From Plasmodium brasilianum (lineage: Eukaryota; Apicomplexa; Aconoidasida; Haemosporida; Plasmodiidae), in assembly GCF_023973825.1 (NCBI RefSeq), contig NC_090126.1, positions 2,067,001 to 2,131,000 of the forward strand: DNA of 64,000 nt, read 5' to 3'. Shown here in pieces: positions 46,331-58,877 of the stretch. The translations under genes and the position numbers were made by a program. Position 1 is the first letter of the stretch; the number at the start of each line of letters is the position of its first letter. The notes beneath the pieces are model-generated. The model was not told the origin of the DNA, searched no databases, and saw only the letters and a program-made list of their open reading frames with translations.

Positions 46331-47854
46331 TCATCTATTAATTTCATTTATGAGAGATTTTAATTTAACCATGTTGTCTTTCATTTTCAAGGCATTCCTC
46401 TTTAAATAATGAATGGGGAAAAAGAAAAAAGAAAAAAGAAATAAAAAAAAAGAAAAAAAAAAAAGAAATGAATGAATGAATATAATACTGCTTAATATAA
46501 TAGTGTGCTTTTCTAAATGGAGATATATTTATATTTATCATTTTACATTTTCTATAGCTCCATATTTTAAAAGTAATTGATAGGCTGAGAAGGAAAAAAA
46601 AAAAAGAAGAGAGTTAATACAGTTAAATAGATTAAAATACGATCATTGGTTTAAGCAAAATATAATGAAATAAGTATATTAAGGAAGAAATTTTTAGCAC
46701 TATAACATGTACATATATGTATGTACACATTTTTACTGCCATTTTTTTGTTTATACTTTTTGAGTATAAATCACATTTATCTAGAGCGGTTTCCTCGTAA
46801 TCGTCTTTTATGTTTATACCTAGGTCGCCTCCTTTTTGTAAAATTGCTTCAATCCAATCAAGAGGTACCTTAAAAAGAAAATTTGCCACCTGTGTAATAT
46901 TTCTCTGTAGTCGTTTCAACTTATGCACATGTATGTTCACATATATATGCGTATACATAATGACATACATACTGACATATATACAGCATATACATAATGA
47001 TATACATACTGATATATATACTGACATACATGTTGACATACATATATGTATGCTCATTTAAGAGTACATGTTTCCTACTTTTTTCTCGCAAGCAATCATT
47101 AGAGCTGTTTGGTTGTTCCTACTAAGGGCATTAATATCTAAACCTCGTCTAGCCAACAAATACCCCACGATCGTTTTTTTGTTGAGTATAATCGCCATTT
47201 GCAAAAGAGTGAAAACAGGTTCGTTCGCACTGCCAAATTGGGGGGGGGGAAAATAAAAATATACATATATACATTTATACACACATACTTACATATATAC
47301 ATTTATACACACATACTTACATATATACATTTATACACACATACTTACATATATACATTTATACACACATACTTACATATATACATTTATACACTCATAC
47401 ATGCATATATATATCCATAAATACATATATACATGTATGTACATATTAAAATGCGCATAAAAGCCCTGGAAACGTGTGTTTTTATAAGAACGAATATACT
47501 TATAGCTTTTTCTATGATTTAAGCAATGTTTAAATAAAATCTGATTTGATAACAACACAGTGTACACGTAAATATGTACGTCTTCACAAGGACGATTATT
47601 TATTTAAGCTCTTTACTTTTCCTTAAAATTAGCTATTTGTACGTTCCAGTATGGTTTCAATTTTTTTACATCTTCTATGGTCATGTCTTGACACAAGCAA
47701 ATATTAAAAAAAAAAAAAAAATTGTAAAATTGAAAAAAAAATAGCTTAAATTAAATTAAAAATAAGAAATATGTATTGAAAAGTATGCTTTTTTAACTAC
47801 ATATTTACCTGATAAACCGTCTTCGTCAATAAATATACTTTCATAATTAAACAT
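46331..47854 (-). CDS. Small six-exon ankyrin-repeat protein
   Basis: Exons in transcript order: 47854-47809, 47686-47617, 47229-47079, 46889-46757, 46584-46547 and 46399-46331. Phases agree and give 168 aa. Starts MFNYESIFIDEDGLS. The centre contains at least two ankyrin-type repeats: PVFTLLQMAIILNKKTIVGY with LLARRGLDINALSRNNQTAL, then WIEAILQKGGDLGINIKDDY with ETALDKC, and a shorter third (YQLLLKYGAIEN). It ends in a short Lys/Leu helix. Ankyrin repeats are protein-binding scaffolds, so the partner cannot be read from the sequence. The 3' end is uncertain: a frame with SMEEIYGLTFADVEQDII at 46108-46193 looks coding and may be an alternative last exon. No signal peptide. Confidence 0.8.
47262..47400. 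repeat. 28-bp minisatellite in ankyrin-gene intron 2
   Basis: About five copies of a 28-bp unit, ACATATATACATTTATACAC followed by ACATACTT. It lies between exons 47617 and 47229. On the transcribed strand the intron's acceptor is preceded by an uninterrupted C run (plus-strand G run at about 47240-47249). Confidence 0.9.
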
Positions 47855-50800
47855 AATTATAAAAGAGAAACAAAAAACCAAAAGTGGGAATAGAGGGGAA
47901 AGAAAAAAAAAAAAAAAAAGATAAACTGAAGTTATCTTTTTTGGAAATAAAAAAGGAACCTCATTAAATAAAGTAAAAAATATGTGAAAAAAAAAAAAAA
48001 AAACTATAGTTTATACTTAAATATAAATACTAATTAAAGTTTAGACAATTATTTTGTAACGTGTTACACTAATTTCATCCCCTTTATATATGTATTATTT
48101 TCATGATTAGCTTTCGAAAGATGCTGTTTGAACAGTGCACGAATTTGTTCATATGTGTATATGTGTGTGTGTAAAACTATATATATGTATAGATGTGCAG
48201 AGACCAAAATAAAATGAAATTATGGGTGCTATAAATTAGTAATATAAGGCACTATAATTAAAGGAAAGAGAGAAATAAAGTAGAAATGTGTAAGCACAAT
48301 GGTACAAACTATTTCATATTACACACGATGGAAGCAATAATAGGAGCGTTCATATATATATATTTACGCGTAGATGTGTGAATTTATAATGTAAACGCGC
48401 ATGTAACTATACAATTAGACAAAAGGGAAAAGGCATAAAAAATTAGTAATAATATGAAGGTTTTTGTTTTTTTCTCTTTTGCATTTGTATGTTTTAAATG
48501 GGCAAATGGTTTAAACCATTGTAGTTGTTGATTTAAAAGTAATCCTTTATAAATGTTTGCCAATTTGTATCTTTTTTTTTTTTTTTTATAATTTGTGTGA
48601 CATAGGTACACGAATAGAAATTTTTATTTAAAAAGAAAAAAAAAAAAAAAAGTTTTAAATTACTGCCATAACTACATTAAATAGTAACAATAGTGTCTGA
48701 TTTAGGATTGTTGAAAAGAAGTATACAATAGTGTACGATTTCTTTAAATTAAAAAAAAATAATAAAAAAATATAAAGACTAAATAGTTGATAGAGAAATA
48801 AAATTAGCATAAATAAAATAGAACTTCAAAATACAATTTAGCGTTAAACGATTTAATAATTTTTCTTTAATTCCACAATATTTGCACTATTTCATATTAT
48901 AAAAAATATTTGAAAGTATGTTTCAAGTTATATTTGAAATTAAACCATATGTTATACATCAAGTTACATTTTACACTATATTTTATGATATATTTTACGT
49001 CATATTGTACACAATATATTTCAAGCTACATTTCACATTATAATTCTTTTAGAGTGTATGGTTTTATATATTAACTTTTACACACATTTAATATACTAAG
49101 AAATTATTTTTTTTTGCATTTGTAAATTATATTTTATTCATCGAATATTGTTACTTTTTCCTAATTTATATATAAATGTATTGAAAAGTTAAAAAAAAAA
49201 AAAAAAAAAACAGTTCCACACAAAATGTGAAAATTGTACATTTTTTCTGGTTTTCTTTATTTTTCTCTTCATTTCACTTCCGCAAAAGTTGTATATATAT
49301 TTCACGTATACGGAAAAAAGTATATTTACATAGAAATACATTATTCATATATATATATATATATAAAGAAACACATTTTATTAGGACAAACTAAATGTTG
49401 ATAAGGAACTAATTGTAAATTTATTTATAATCTATCTACATATATATACATTTTCGCGTGAGCGAATGTACACCTGCATACACCCAATAATTTTGGAGAA
49501 TAATATATCATATTTTAATTCTTAACTTTATGTTTTCTGTTCAAAAAAAGGGAAATGTTTGGACATCTGGTTTCGAAGGGAATAAAAATAAAAACAAAAA
49601 TATTTTGTACATACTGCTCTTTGTGTACTTTTCAATATTTTCAAAATAAATTTTTAGTTAACTCTCACCTGAGTATTCTTTTTCTTTTAATACATATTTT
49701 TACTTATAATTTAGGAAATAATTTTTCATATAATAATTAAAATAAGAATAGTCAAGCAAATCCCAAAAGTTATAAACCATTTTCTACTTTTATGGTAAAT
49801 AATGCCGTCTGTTGGGCTGAAAAATTGTTAAACAGTAACTGTACCTTATATATATTCTTGCGCATACATACGTGCACATACATATATATGTATATGCTGT
49901 TTGCAATTTAACATGTGAGGTTATGTATATGCTGCGTGTACAAATTACATTGTATTTTCTGAAAAAAACAGCTTATTTTTATCTTAAAATTTAAAAATAT
50001 TTTTCTTATTATTTTCACAAATAGCGCATGCTAAATAACTTAAAATGTTTTAAGAGTAACTTAAAAAAATATAACGTTTGGGTACTTAAATTAATATACA
50101 AAGAATATACTTATAACATATAATACATATGTAACGAACAGATTAAAAATACAGATATGCATGCAAAATACGATATATATTCACAATTATAAATGTGCTT
50201 ATATAACCTACGTGCTTATATGCTTATATACTTACGTGCTTATATGATTATATGCTTACATGCTTATACGCTTATATGCTTACATGCTTATACTATATTT
50301 ATACTTATATACATATATACTAATACGTTAAGCATACATAAATGTGAATATATTGCATACACATATTAAATAATGTAATGCTTTGTTAATAACACATTTG
50401 TAACACTTAAAAAAAATATACTGTTTTAAGATGTAATTGAAAATTGAGCTTGGTTTGTCAAAAAAAATATAAAAAAAAAGAAAATTTATTATAAAAAAAT
50501 ATAATATAATGAAATAAACACAATATTGCATAACATATAATAAATGTATATAGATTCTTACAATGAAACAAAGAAAATATTAACATACAGGGTATGTAAA
50601 GATATGTAATAAGGGAAATGGAATTAAGTAATGGCATCAAAATTATGTACGAATATTATACATACATATAAATACATATATTTGTACATAAATATTTGTA
50701 TTAATATTAGTACACTATTTTAAATTTTATGTCATATTTTAGATTTTTATGTAAATGGATAATACAGTCAATTCTTCATTTAACTTTTTTAATTGTAAAT

Positions 50801-51260
50801 TTATACACAATTCTTTTTTTTTAATAATATTACTATTTTTTTTCATTACTTTATCATTTTTTCAACTTTTTTTTTTCATTGCTTCTTCATTATTTCTTCA
50901 TTACTTCTTCGCCATTTCTTCACTAATGCTTCGTTTTTCGTTCATTTTTCCCCTATTTTTTCTTATTCTTCCTTATTGTCCCTTATGTTTCAGTAAAGAA
51001 CAAGTCGTATTTATCATTTAAGTAAAAAGCACTATGTAACAAAAAAAAATATATATATATGTATGATTATTCATTTTGCATTAAATGCATTTTTTTTGAA
51101 GTATACATCGAAAAACATAAATAAGAATTATTTGTTATGAGATACTAAAGAGAAAAAAAAAAAAAAAAAAAGGACAAAAGGGCAAAAAGTAAAAAGGACT
51201 CAAGCTGCCAACATTTTTTTTTTTTTTACCCATATTTTTTCTCTACAGCAGATAGTAAAT
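47855..51260. other. Long divergent intergenic region
   Basis: About 3.4 kb between the ankyrin gene (-) and the secreted protein gene (+). Many A/T runs, degenerate TTACATTTTACACTATAT-like repeats at 48920-49050, and GCTTATAT-type repeats at 50205-50300. Short open frames at 48384-48611 (-), 49555-49740 (+) and 50755-51021 (+) were not judged convincing. Confidence 0.55.
50205..50300. repeat. Degenerate ATGCTTAT octamer array
   Basis: About ten imperfect copies of ATGCTTAT, ACGCTTAT or GTGCTTAT in a row. Confidence 0.75.
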
Positions 51261-52507
51261 ATGTGCATAGTATATTTGGTTTTTGTGATTTTTTTTTTGG
51301 TGAATAATGTATCATGTATAAATTTACAAATTGGAAGTCAAAAATATACGTTGAGTTCAAATAAAATTAAAAAAGACCTTCTAGATTTTTACAACACTTT
51401 AAATGTTTTAAAGTCCGATAAATATTTAAAAGAAAACATTAAAAAAATTAATTTGTACACAAAATTTCGGAAAAGATTATACAAAAATAGATTAAGTGTT
51501 TATGCAAATATTAGCATTAAAGAAAAAGGAGAAGATGTACCTGTTAAAGTAGTAGAAGAAAAAGAAAATAAAGAGGGAGAGGAAGAGAAAAATAGGAACG
51601 TTCTACATCAAGAAATTTTTACGAATTTTTTAAAATTTAATAAAAATAATTTTTTTTGTGTTGATGAGTTAGGGTTAGATATTAATATTCCGGTGTTAAA
51701 AAATAGTAATTTAGGTGCAAGTGTAGTATATCAGCTTCCGAAAATGGTGTATGTAAATGCGTATGCAAATGCTTACAATACAATTATTAAAGGGGAGTTC
51801 AATACAGTAGATTTAATAAAAAGAATAAGTTTTTTTCAATTTTTTGAAAATTTTTATGTTAATGCAAATTATGATTTTAAAAATCAAAAAGCTCTTGTAA
51901 ATTTAGAAAGCAAATTATATGAATATTACAATAAATATGGTGATAACATTAGTTTCAACAACAAAGTAATAATTGAAAGGAACAATACTAACGATTACAA
52001 TGGATCGGTTTGTCTGTCCCTGAAATATAACAATAACATTTTTACTCCCATTTTTAATTTTAAAGACAAGTAAGAATTTGCATATGCAAATGTGTATTTG
52101 TATATCTGCATATGTATATGGATATATATGTATATATTTATGTGTATATTTTCATGTGTATATTTTTATGTGTATATTTGGATATGTATAGTTTTATGCA
52201 TATTTTTGCATGTATATATTTTTATGTGTGTATGTTAATATTCTCTTTTTGTGATTTCATGAATACCCTCTTCCTCGTTTTATTTATTTTTTTTTTTTTG
52301 CACCTCAGGTCTTATGAGTATATATATGATAACTTGAGCGCAAACAGGAAGTTTAGCGTAAAAATAGATAAAGACAGAAATGTTCATTTTAATTACTTAT
52401 CATTCGACAAAGTTAATGAATCAAATAAATATTTTTTATTCTTTAATTTTGTATTCTCAAACCCAATGCAGTCAATAATAACGCTAAAGCGTGAATTTAT
52501 TTTTTAA
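51261..52507 (+). CDS. Secreted or plastid-targeted protein, beta-rich, unknown function
   Basis: Two exons, 51261-52069 and 52309-52507 (phase 2 junction), 335 aa. The N terminus MCIVYLVFVIFFLVNNVSC is a clear signal peptide, followed by a Lys/Asn/Tyr-rich, acid-poor stretch to about residue 85, as in apicoplast transit peptides. A Glu/Lys linker follows, and from about residue 125 the protein alternates polar and hydrophobic residues with many Tyr, Phe and Asn, suggesting repeated beta strands. The last residues are TLKREFIF, an aromatic C terminus like the sorting signal of outer-membrane beta-barrel proteins. I do not recognise the family. A plastid membrane barrel is a hypothesis; a soluble beta-sandwich is the alternative. 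Confidence 0.8.
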
Positions 52508-53885
52508 TGTTTTATTAACCCAATATGTGTTACAGTGTTGTACACAATACCTTATAATTTGAATTATATTCATGTATGTATCACATAATTAAAGCATTGT
52601 TCACATGAACGGAAATAGCAAAACAGCATTTGCTTATGTACATGCATTCAAACATGCATATATGTATTCAGTAAAAGACCTTAACCTGGCATAAAAGAGC
52701 ATTAAAAATATATTAGAAACCTGTATTTTTACTTTCATATTTGACAGAACTTTTTCATGTTTATTATTTTTTTTAATGACATAATGTTTATATCTGCTCA
52801 TATGCGTAAATTATATTGTTATGTTGTTAATTATTTTATATTATTTATTTTTTTTTAAATATATAATCTAATGAATTAAAAAGTATTATAATTTATATGT
52901 TTATTATTTTTGTCTTATATATCTTTGCGTGAAATGTATTGGTGTGAAAATAAAAAAAAAGAAAAAAGATTTTACAAACATATTCATTTAAAATGTTTAT
53001 TTTTTGCAGTTTTTACCTTATTTTTCTATGTGCATGTTGTTCCAATTTTCCTATTTCATGAGTAAACATATATTACAAAATTATAGGGAAAAAAGAGAAT
53101 AGAATGAAGCAAATTTTTTATAATAATTATGAATTATTCTTTTTAATTTCTACATTTCGTTTTTTAGTTTTTATGAATTTATAATTTTAGCTTATGTTTT
53201 CGGTGACATTTACGCTTATATTTGCTTTTTGCTGTATTAGTACATATTAACAACACATATATGTATATACATATATATATATATGTATATCTATGATACC
53301 TTTTGAAGGATTTTTTCACGAAGGCATTTTATAATTAATACATGGGGTATACATATAACTTATGTATTTTATTATTTTTATTATTATTATTTTTTTATTT
53401 AATTTTTTTTTTTTTTTTTTTGAATATATTTTCACTGATTTTCACAAATGTGTCCATTTGTGATATTTTTTCATGGATTTAATTATTTCACAAAAAAGAA
53501 AAAAATTTAAATCGTTCTTTAATTTAAAAATTTAAATCAGCACATAATCTTATGCACTAGTGTTTTATATTTTTAACAAATACTCAGAATGTTCCATAAA
53601 AATATGTATAAATGTATACACACACATACGTATACACGTATGTATATATATTTATATAAATTACTCCTTTCAGGATACTAAATATTTAGAGAATTTAATA
53701 AAATTTTTATAAAAATCATTAGATGTACATTAAAAATTAAGTAAAAAAAATTTAAACAAAATATGAAATTATATATGGACAGTAAATAAGTAAATATATA
53801 CATACATATATATATATATATAACACATTTATATGCACAAATATTTCACTATATGAAAAGTTCATATTTTTTCTTTTTCATTTTT
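52508..53885. other. Intergenic region between convergent 3' ends
   Basis: AT-rich 3' flanks of the secreted protein (+) and eIF2 gamma (-). T-runs at 53400-53421 and TA tracts at 53270-53290 and 53810-53822. No coding signal. Confidence 0.6.
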
Positions 53886-55283
53886 TTAAATTGGCTCTTG
53901 CAGCTCCAAGGGTTTTCCCTTATTAATTTGGCCCCATCCAATTAGACGCCAATGCTTGTCCACTCTTCTACTTAATGCTATTTTATCTCCAATTTTTGTG
54001 CATACAGGTCCCGTTAATTCCAATTTGGCTAGCTCACTTTTGATACCTGTGACTCTACATCCAATAGATGTCGATCCAATATTGATCATTAAAAATTCTC
54101 CATTTTTTAATTTAGCAACTTTGGTATTTTTTTCCCCATCTTGAGATTTCACACCTAATAATCTTCTCAATAAATAATAAGAAATTTCAATTTCTGCAAA
54201 ACAGTCTGGTAATTTATTTAAATGACCAATTACCTGACCAACTAATCGATCCGCTCTTGTCAAAATTGGGTCAATTCGTGTGCCAACACCTATTAAACCA
54301 CCAGGTACAGCATATTTTAAATTATTATTTTCTGCAAACATAGACAGTATTTGTGAAATGATAGGTCTACAAGTAATTTCTCCTTTTTCATCTTTTGATA
54401 TAATACCAGGTCGTATTTCAATTTTATCACCTACTTTTAAAACACCATGTAAAATACTACCACCTGCTACTCCTCCTTGTAATGTTTCAATATCTTCTCC
54501 AGGTTTATTAACATCAAAAGATCTAATAACAATCATATGAGGGGACGATATAAAATCTCTTTTCGGTATGCTTATTTGTGTAACTATGTATTCACATACT
54601 ACATCGATATTATATTTTAAAACTGCACTGATAGGAATAATAGGTGCCCTATCAGCAGCAGTACCTGAAACAAAATTTCTTATTTCTTTCTGTTGTTTTA
54701 ATGCTTGTTCTTCTTTAATTAATTCTACTTTATTTTGTAAAATTAAAATATGTTTTAATCTCATAATTTCAACAGCAGCTAAATGTTCTGATGTTTGTGG
54801 CTGTGGGCAAGATTCATTACCAGCAACAAGTAAAAGAGCTGCATCCATAACTGCAGCACCATTTAACATAGTAGCCATTAAAATATCATGGCCTGGACAA
54901 TCGACAAAAGAAACATGCCTTAATAGTTTCATTTTATGTTTACAGTTTTCTCGTGGACACATAGGATCGTCTTCTTTACTACTTTCATAAGATTTATAAC
55001 ATTCAGGTGGTTCACATTCTGGGTTTGTGCATTTATATATTTTAGCATTTGCATAACCTAATTTTATCGTAATATTTCTTTCTTTTTCATGTTTAAACCT
55101 AACAGTATGTACGCCAGAAATAGCATGCACTAAGGTTGATTTTCCATGAGCCACATGTCCAATTGTGCCTAAATTTATTGTAGCTTGTCTGCTTATTACA
55201 TCTTCACTTAATGGTGTTAATTTAGTTACATCTAACGTTTCTAAATTTTGCTCAGCCAATTTATCCTTCTCACTAACATTCAT
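53886..55283 (-). CDS. EIF2G: Translation initiation factor eIF2 subunit gamma
   Basis: Single exon, 465 aa, full length for the family. It is the GTP- and Met-tRNAi-binding subunit of eIF2, acting in the cytosol at start-codon selection. G1 GHVAHGKST (42-50), the switch segment following [17 protein letters not shown], a four-cysteine zinc knuckle (about C85, C90, C109, C114), G3 DCPGH (128-132), G4 NKVEL (184-188, the eIF2 gamma variant of NKxD) and SAV before domain II are all visible. Domains II and III follow ([40 protein letters not shown]). It has no low-complexity inserts, unlike its neighbours, consistent with strong conservation. Initiator ATG at 55283. Confidence 0.98.
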   Translation of the reverse strand: MNVSEKDKLAEQNLETLDVTKLTPLSEDVISRQATINLGTIGHVAHGKSTLVHAISGVHTVRFKHEKERNITIKLGYANAKIYKCTNPECEPPECYKSYESSKEDDPMCPRENCKHKMKLLRHVSFVDCPGHDILMATMLNGAAVMDAALLLVAGNESCPQPQTSEHLAAVEIMRLKHILILQNKVELIKEEQALKQQKEIRNFVSGTAADRAPIIPISAVLKYNIDVVCEYIVTQISIPKRDFISSPHMIVIRSFDVNKPGEDIETLQGGVAGGSILHGVLKVGDKIEIRPGIISKDEKGEITCRPIISQILSMFAENNNLKYAVPGGLIGVGTRIDPILTRADRLVGQVIGHLNKLPDCFAEIEISYYLLRRLLGVKSQDGEKNTKVAKLKNGEFLMINIGSTSIGCRVTGIKSELAKLELTGPVCTKIGDKIALSRRVDKHWRLIGWGQINKGKPLELQEPI

Positions 55284-56165
55284 TTTATTGAATATGCAAT
55301 AATGGAAAAAAGGGAAATCAATAAAAAAAAAAAAACATACACAGCAAATGTGGGATAAGGGATACTTAAATCGGATCTAGATTTAAAAATTTACACAAAT
55401 AAATGCTTATAATATAAATTCCTAAGTAGGTTAAACAGAAAACTTAAATACAGTTATAATTGGAACTCCTCAAAATTAATTTAACTCTATATATATGTCT
55501 TGTGTTTTCTCAATTCGTATATACGTATATACATATATAGAAATATGTATGTACATAAAAATATTCCTTCTACTTTCTATGTGTATACATATATATGCTA
55601 TACATGTACTACATCTAAATATTCTTATGTGTTATTGCGCTAGTGTTCAGAAGAACTGACGAAGATTTGTAATATACACATATATATTTAAGTATATACA
55701 TATGTATGCATATAGATGTATATATGTATATATGATAACATTCTATATATTTATAATACGTGCTATTCATTACATAAATTATCTCAAACAATATATTTTT
55801 ATGTAATCGAAATATCTGATATATTACAAAAATAACATGTAGTTAATTTATGGTACATATTTTCCCTATTATAAAATATTAATTTTTTTTTGTACATTTA
55901 TAAAACACTTTTAACTTCTTAAAATTTATTTTCTTCTTCCCCACCTTTTTACTTTTTGAAAATATTTATTTAGGTTAATATTTTTTGGTAAAAATTTCTT
56001 CGCTCTATTCTAATCAGGTGTACAGATAATTCACAAGGGTCAAACACGTATAAAATTAAAGTATATATACATAATACATATAAATACGTGTATAAATAAA
56101 TAAGTGTATAAATAAATACGTATATAAATAAATACGTATATAAATAAATACTTATATAAATAAAT

Positions 56166-56218
<53 letters not shown>

Positions 56219-56786
56219 GTAAAATTATGTTTGTTCGTTCTTTTATAACCGTGACTCTTTCTCATTAAACTTTAACTTTTTCTACGCCCTTCTTCGCTAT
56301 ATTTCACAGGATAATAAACTTCATATGTTGTTATTTACGCTGCTTCGGTATTTACGTTATTTGATTTTATATTTTGTGAAATTTAATCTTTTGTATTGTG
56401 TTAAGCTGTATTACGTATATATATATATATATGCATACATATTTACTTAAATATATATTTATTTATTTAAATACCTAATCCACAAATCACGCTTTTCTTT
56501 GATTTATAAATTTTTCCAAAAATTTAATTCTTTTATTTGCTAATTTTTATTTTCATATTAAACGTATGTATAAATTCGCATACAAATATTGTATATATGT
56601 ATACATAAAAAGAAATTTTATTCTCATATCTGTAATGCTTATGTATGTGTTAACATCTTTTTTTTTTTTTATATATTTTAATTTTTTTTTTTTTAGTTTT
56701 TCTTATTTTTTAGTTCATTATACCATATTTATTAATTATTTTTTTAAATTTAAATCTTTTTTTTACATCATCTTGTGCTTGTATAT

Positions 56787-56823
<37 letters not shown>

Positions 56824-57303
56824 TTGGTAATAATTTTTTTTTTTTAACTTTTTTAAGGTTACTATTCTGGGAATAATATAATTTACCGTTGCAAAAAATT
56901 TTAAACAGAGGTGGTTGATGTGGTATTTATTAATGCACACAATACATAGTACGTAAATATTTAGCTAATACAGGCTATATATGTGAAAAAACAAATAAAA
57001 AAAAAGTTCAGAGGATATGTTGAAGAACTAACACTTAAAATAAGAGTAAACGTTTTACCCCCCAAAATAATGGCAATCTTAATTACCTCTTTATAACTTT
57101 TAAAAATTTATTTTTTATTTTTTTTAATTTTTGTATTTAAAAGATTATTTCATTAAATAGATAACTTCATAATAATGCAACAGCGTGTTCAAGAATGTTT
57201 TTATATGTGTAACCACAAATGTGATAAGAGTTACCAAAGGGAGGAGCATTATTTCTAAACGTATTTAAGAAGCAACGATAATAATTACCCGCGAAGCTAC
57301 GTT

Positions 57304-57345
<42 letters not shown>

Positions 57346-57406
57346 AATACATACATACATAATAAATACATAGTGCATACATACATATATTTATGTGTAT
57401 ATGTAG
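55284..57406. other. Intergenic/promoter region upstream of eIF2 gamma
   Basis: About 2.1 kb. Contains a 16-bp AAATAAATACGTATAT-type minisatellite at 56085-56165 running into (TA)n at 56168-56214, further (TA)n at 56789-56821 and 57310-57341, and T-runs. The unlocated first exon of the following gene may lie here (an ATG-started frame at 57176-57250 is one candidate). Confidence 0.55.
56085..56214. repeat. 16-bp minisatellite merging into (TA)n
   Basis: AAATAAATACGTATAT-type units, about five copies, then about 23 TA dinucleotides. Confidence 0.88.
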
Positions 57407-58370
57407 GAATGCATATATAATGCAGAAACATATTTGCTCAAGAAAGATAGTAAATCAATATTTAGTTTGTGTTTTAAACGAATATTTTATACAGAACAAT
57501 CTTTTCAACGTTTCTGTGCTCATGTTATAGAGCAAATTTTATATAACGGTGATATGCAAATAGTTGGCGTATTTATATTATTATGCACTTATGTATATAT
57601 TTATATATATAAGCATTACATATATGCCCCTCTGTTAAAAAGAGTTTACATAAAATCTGAGATACAGCAAAAGCACTTTAAACATTTTTTATTAAAAGTA
57701 TAAGAAATTCAAAGATTTTTTCGGCAAAACGTACGTTTAAAAAAAGTGTTATGAGGATTTACTATTATGTTTGATTAAAAAAAAAGTGTTATGAGGATTT
57801 ACTATTATGTTTGATTAAAAAGAAAGTGATATGAGGATTTATTATTATGTTTGATAGAGTTTTTACGTAACATATATTATCTTCTGTATTGTTCTTTTTA
57901 TTTAATTATATATCCATATTTTTTTTTATTTTTTGAACGTTTAGTATTATTTTACATAAATAGCAACAGAAAAATATATGTTTTATTAATGCAAGTTGTC
58001 TTATGCTGCAGAGGGGAAAATAGGAGAACGTAAGGCATATCGGCGTATAACCATTCATTTTAAAATAATCCTATGCCCATATATATATACACATGAACGT
58101 ACATATACATGTATGTATAGTTGAGGGCATTTATTACTTTAATGATACCTATACAAGCAACAATAACATAGGGATCACTTTGTCTGAAATTTCCCCTACA
58201 GATTTAAGGTACTATATTGCCACGAGGATATTCTTTTTTTTAGTTCTGCTATATATATAAGTAAAGGACATTCTTTCTTCGATTTGAAAAATTATATTAG
58301 TGATATATTATACTCTTTAGGACTTCCTCATTTGAGAAAATACATTTTCATCTTTTGTAAACATGAATAG
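57407..58370 (+). CDS. Three-exon 3' part of an unrecognised small gene
   Basis: Exons 57407-57548, 57945-58029 and 58202-58370 join in phase (1, then 2) and give at least 131 residues ending in TAG at 58368-58370. Parts of the product include TYLLKKDSKSIFSLCFKRIF, then IYVLLMQVVLCCRGENRRTF and LKNYISDILYSLGLPHLRKY. The composition is that of a folded protein, with Cys, Trp-free helical segments and no low complexity. No start codon is available in the first exon shown, so a 5' exon is missing; I could not place it. An alternative donor at 57699 would lengthen exon 1 with a Tyr/Ile-rich stretch. Family not recognised. Confidence 0.55.
57741..57855. repeat. 40-bp direct repeat, two identical copies plus one diverged
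   Basis: Copies at 57741-57780 and 57781-57820 are identical. A third at 57821-57855 carries several substitutions. It falls inside the proposed first intron (57549-57944) of the flanking gene. Confidence 0.92.
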
Positions 58371-58877
58371 AATAGTAAAATTAAAGAATAACATATGGAA
58401 GAATAATTTTTTTAGGGATATATTATTTTCAAATATAAACACAAGAAGAATACCCTTCGTAGATGAAAAATGTGAAAAGAATGGGGAAAAAGTAAAAATA
58501 ATTTTAACTAATCCGGTTAATACAAACAAAGATGAAAAATGCAAAATGAAAGATTATACTTGCTCCTTATTTTTTAATGATGATTACATCATTATTAGTA
58601 ATAAAAATATATTTAATAAAAAATTGGATTTTGAAAGAAAGGAAAAACAAATTTTACGTTTCTGGAATAGAAGCCCTGGTGCAAGATATCCTAAAAAAGT
58701 ATGTTTTACTCTTATTATTATATATATAATCATGTTTTTTTCCATGTAATTTTCTTTTTTTTTATAATTTTTTTTTTAATATTTTTACTATTTTTCATTT
58801 TTCAGGCAAATAATGGAGCACGCCCAGACTGTCGCTCTGTTAGAAAAATTAGGAAACGTTTCAAAACTGGGAAGTAA
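58363..58877 (+). CDS. Small basic protein, possibly mitochondrial, unknown function
   Basis: Two exons, 58363-58698 and 58806-58877 (phase 0, GTATGT donor, T-rich CAG acceptor), 135 aa. The N terminus (MNRIVKLKNNIWKNNFFRDI) is basic, amphipathic and acid-poor, compatible with a mitochondrial presequence. The C terminus is the most characteristic part: RFWNRSPGARYPKKANNGAR, then PDCRSVRKIRKRFKTGK, a Gly-Ala-Arg-Pro plus polybasic tail as seen in small organellar ribosomal or RNA-binding proteins. I cannot name the family. The ATG lies eight bases before the upstream gene's stop, so the two frames overlap. Confidence 0.7.

Noticed and set aside
48384..48611. 75-codon minus-strand frame with a hydrophobic C terminus
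   Set aside because: Starts at GTG and runs through a poly-T-encoded Lys run; no upstream exon or splice site is convincing.
49555..49740. 61-codon plus-strand frame starting MFGHLVSKG
   Set aside because: Begins with ATG but is short, Phe/Leu-rich and isolated; no splice partners were found.
56566..56847. 93-codon plus-strand frame
   Set aside because: Phe/Ile/Tyr-only translation of T-runs and (TA)n.
57176..57250. Plus-strand frame MQQRVQECFYMCNHKCDKSY as a FAM136A-like Cys protein
   Set aside because: The cysteine spacing does not continue as in that family, and the frame stops after 25 codons. It may be a first exon of the next gene, but no clean donor was found.
57167..57382. Minus-strand 71-codon frame with SFAGNYYRCF
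   Set aside because: Its upstream half is (TA)n-encoded Ile/Tyr, it starts in repeat DNA, and no supporting exon was found.
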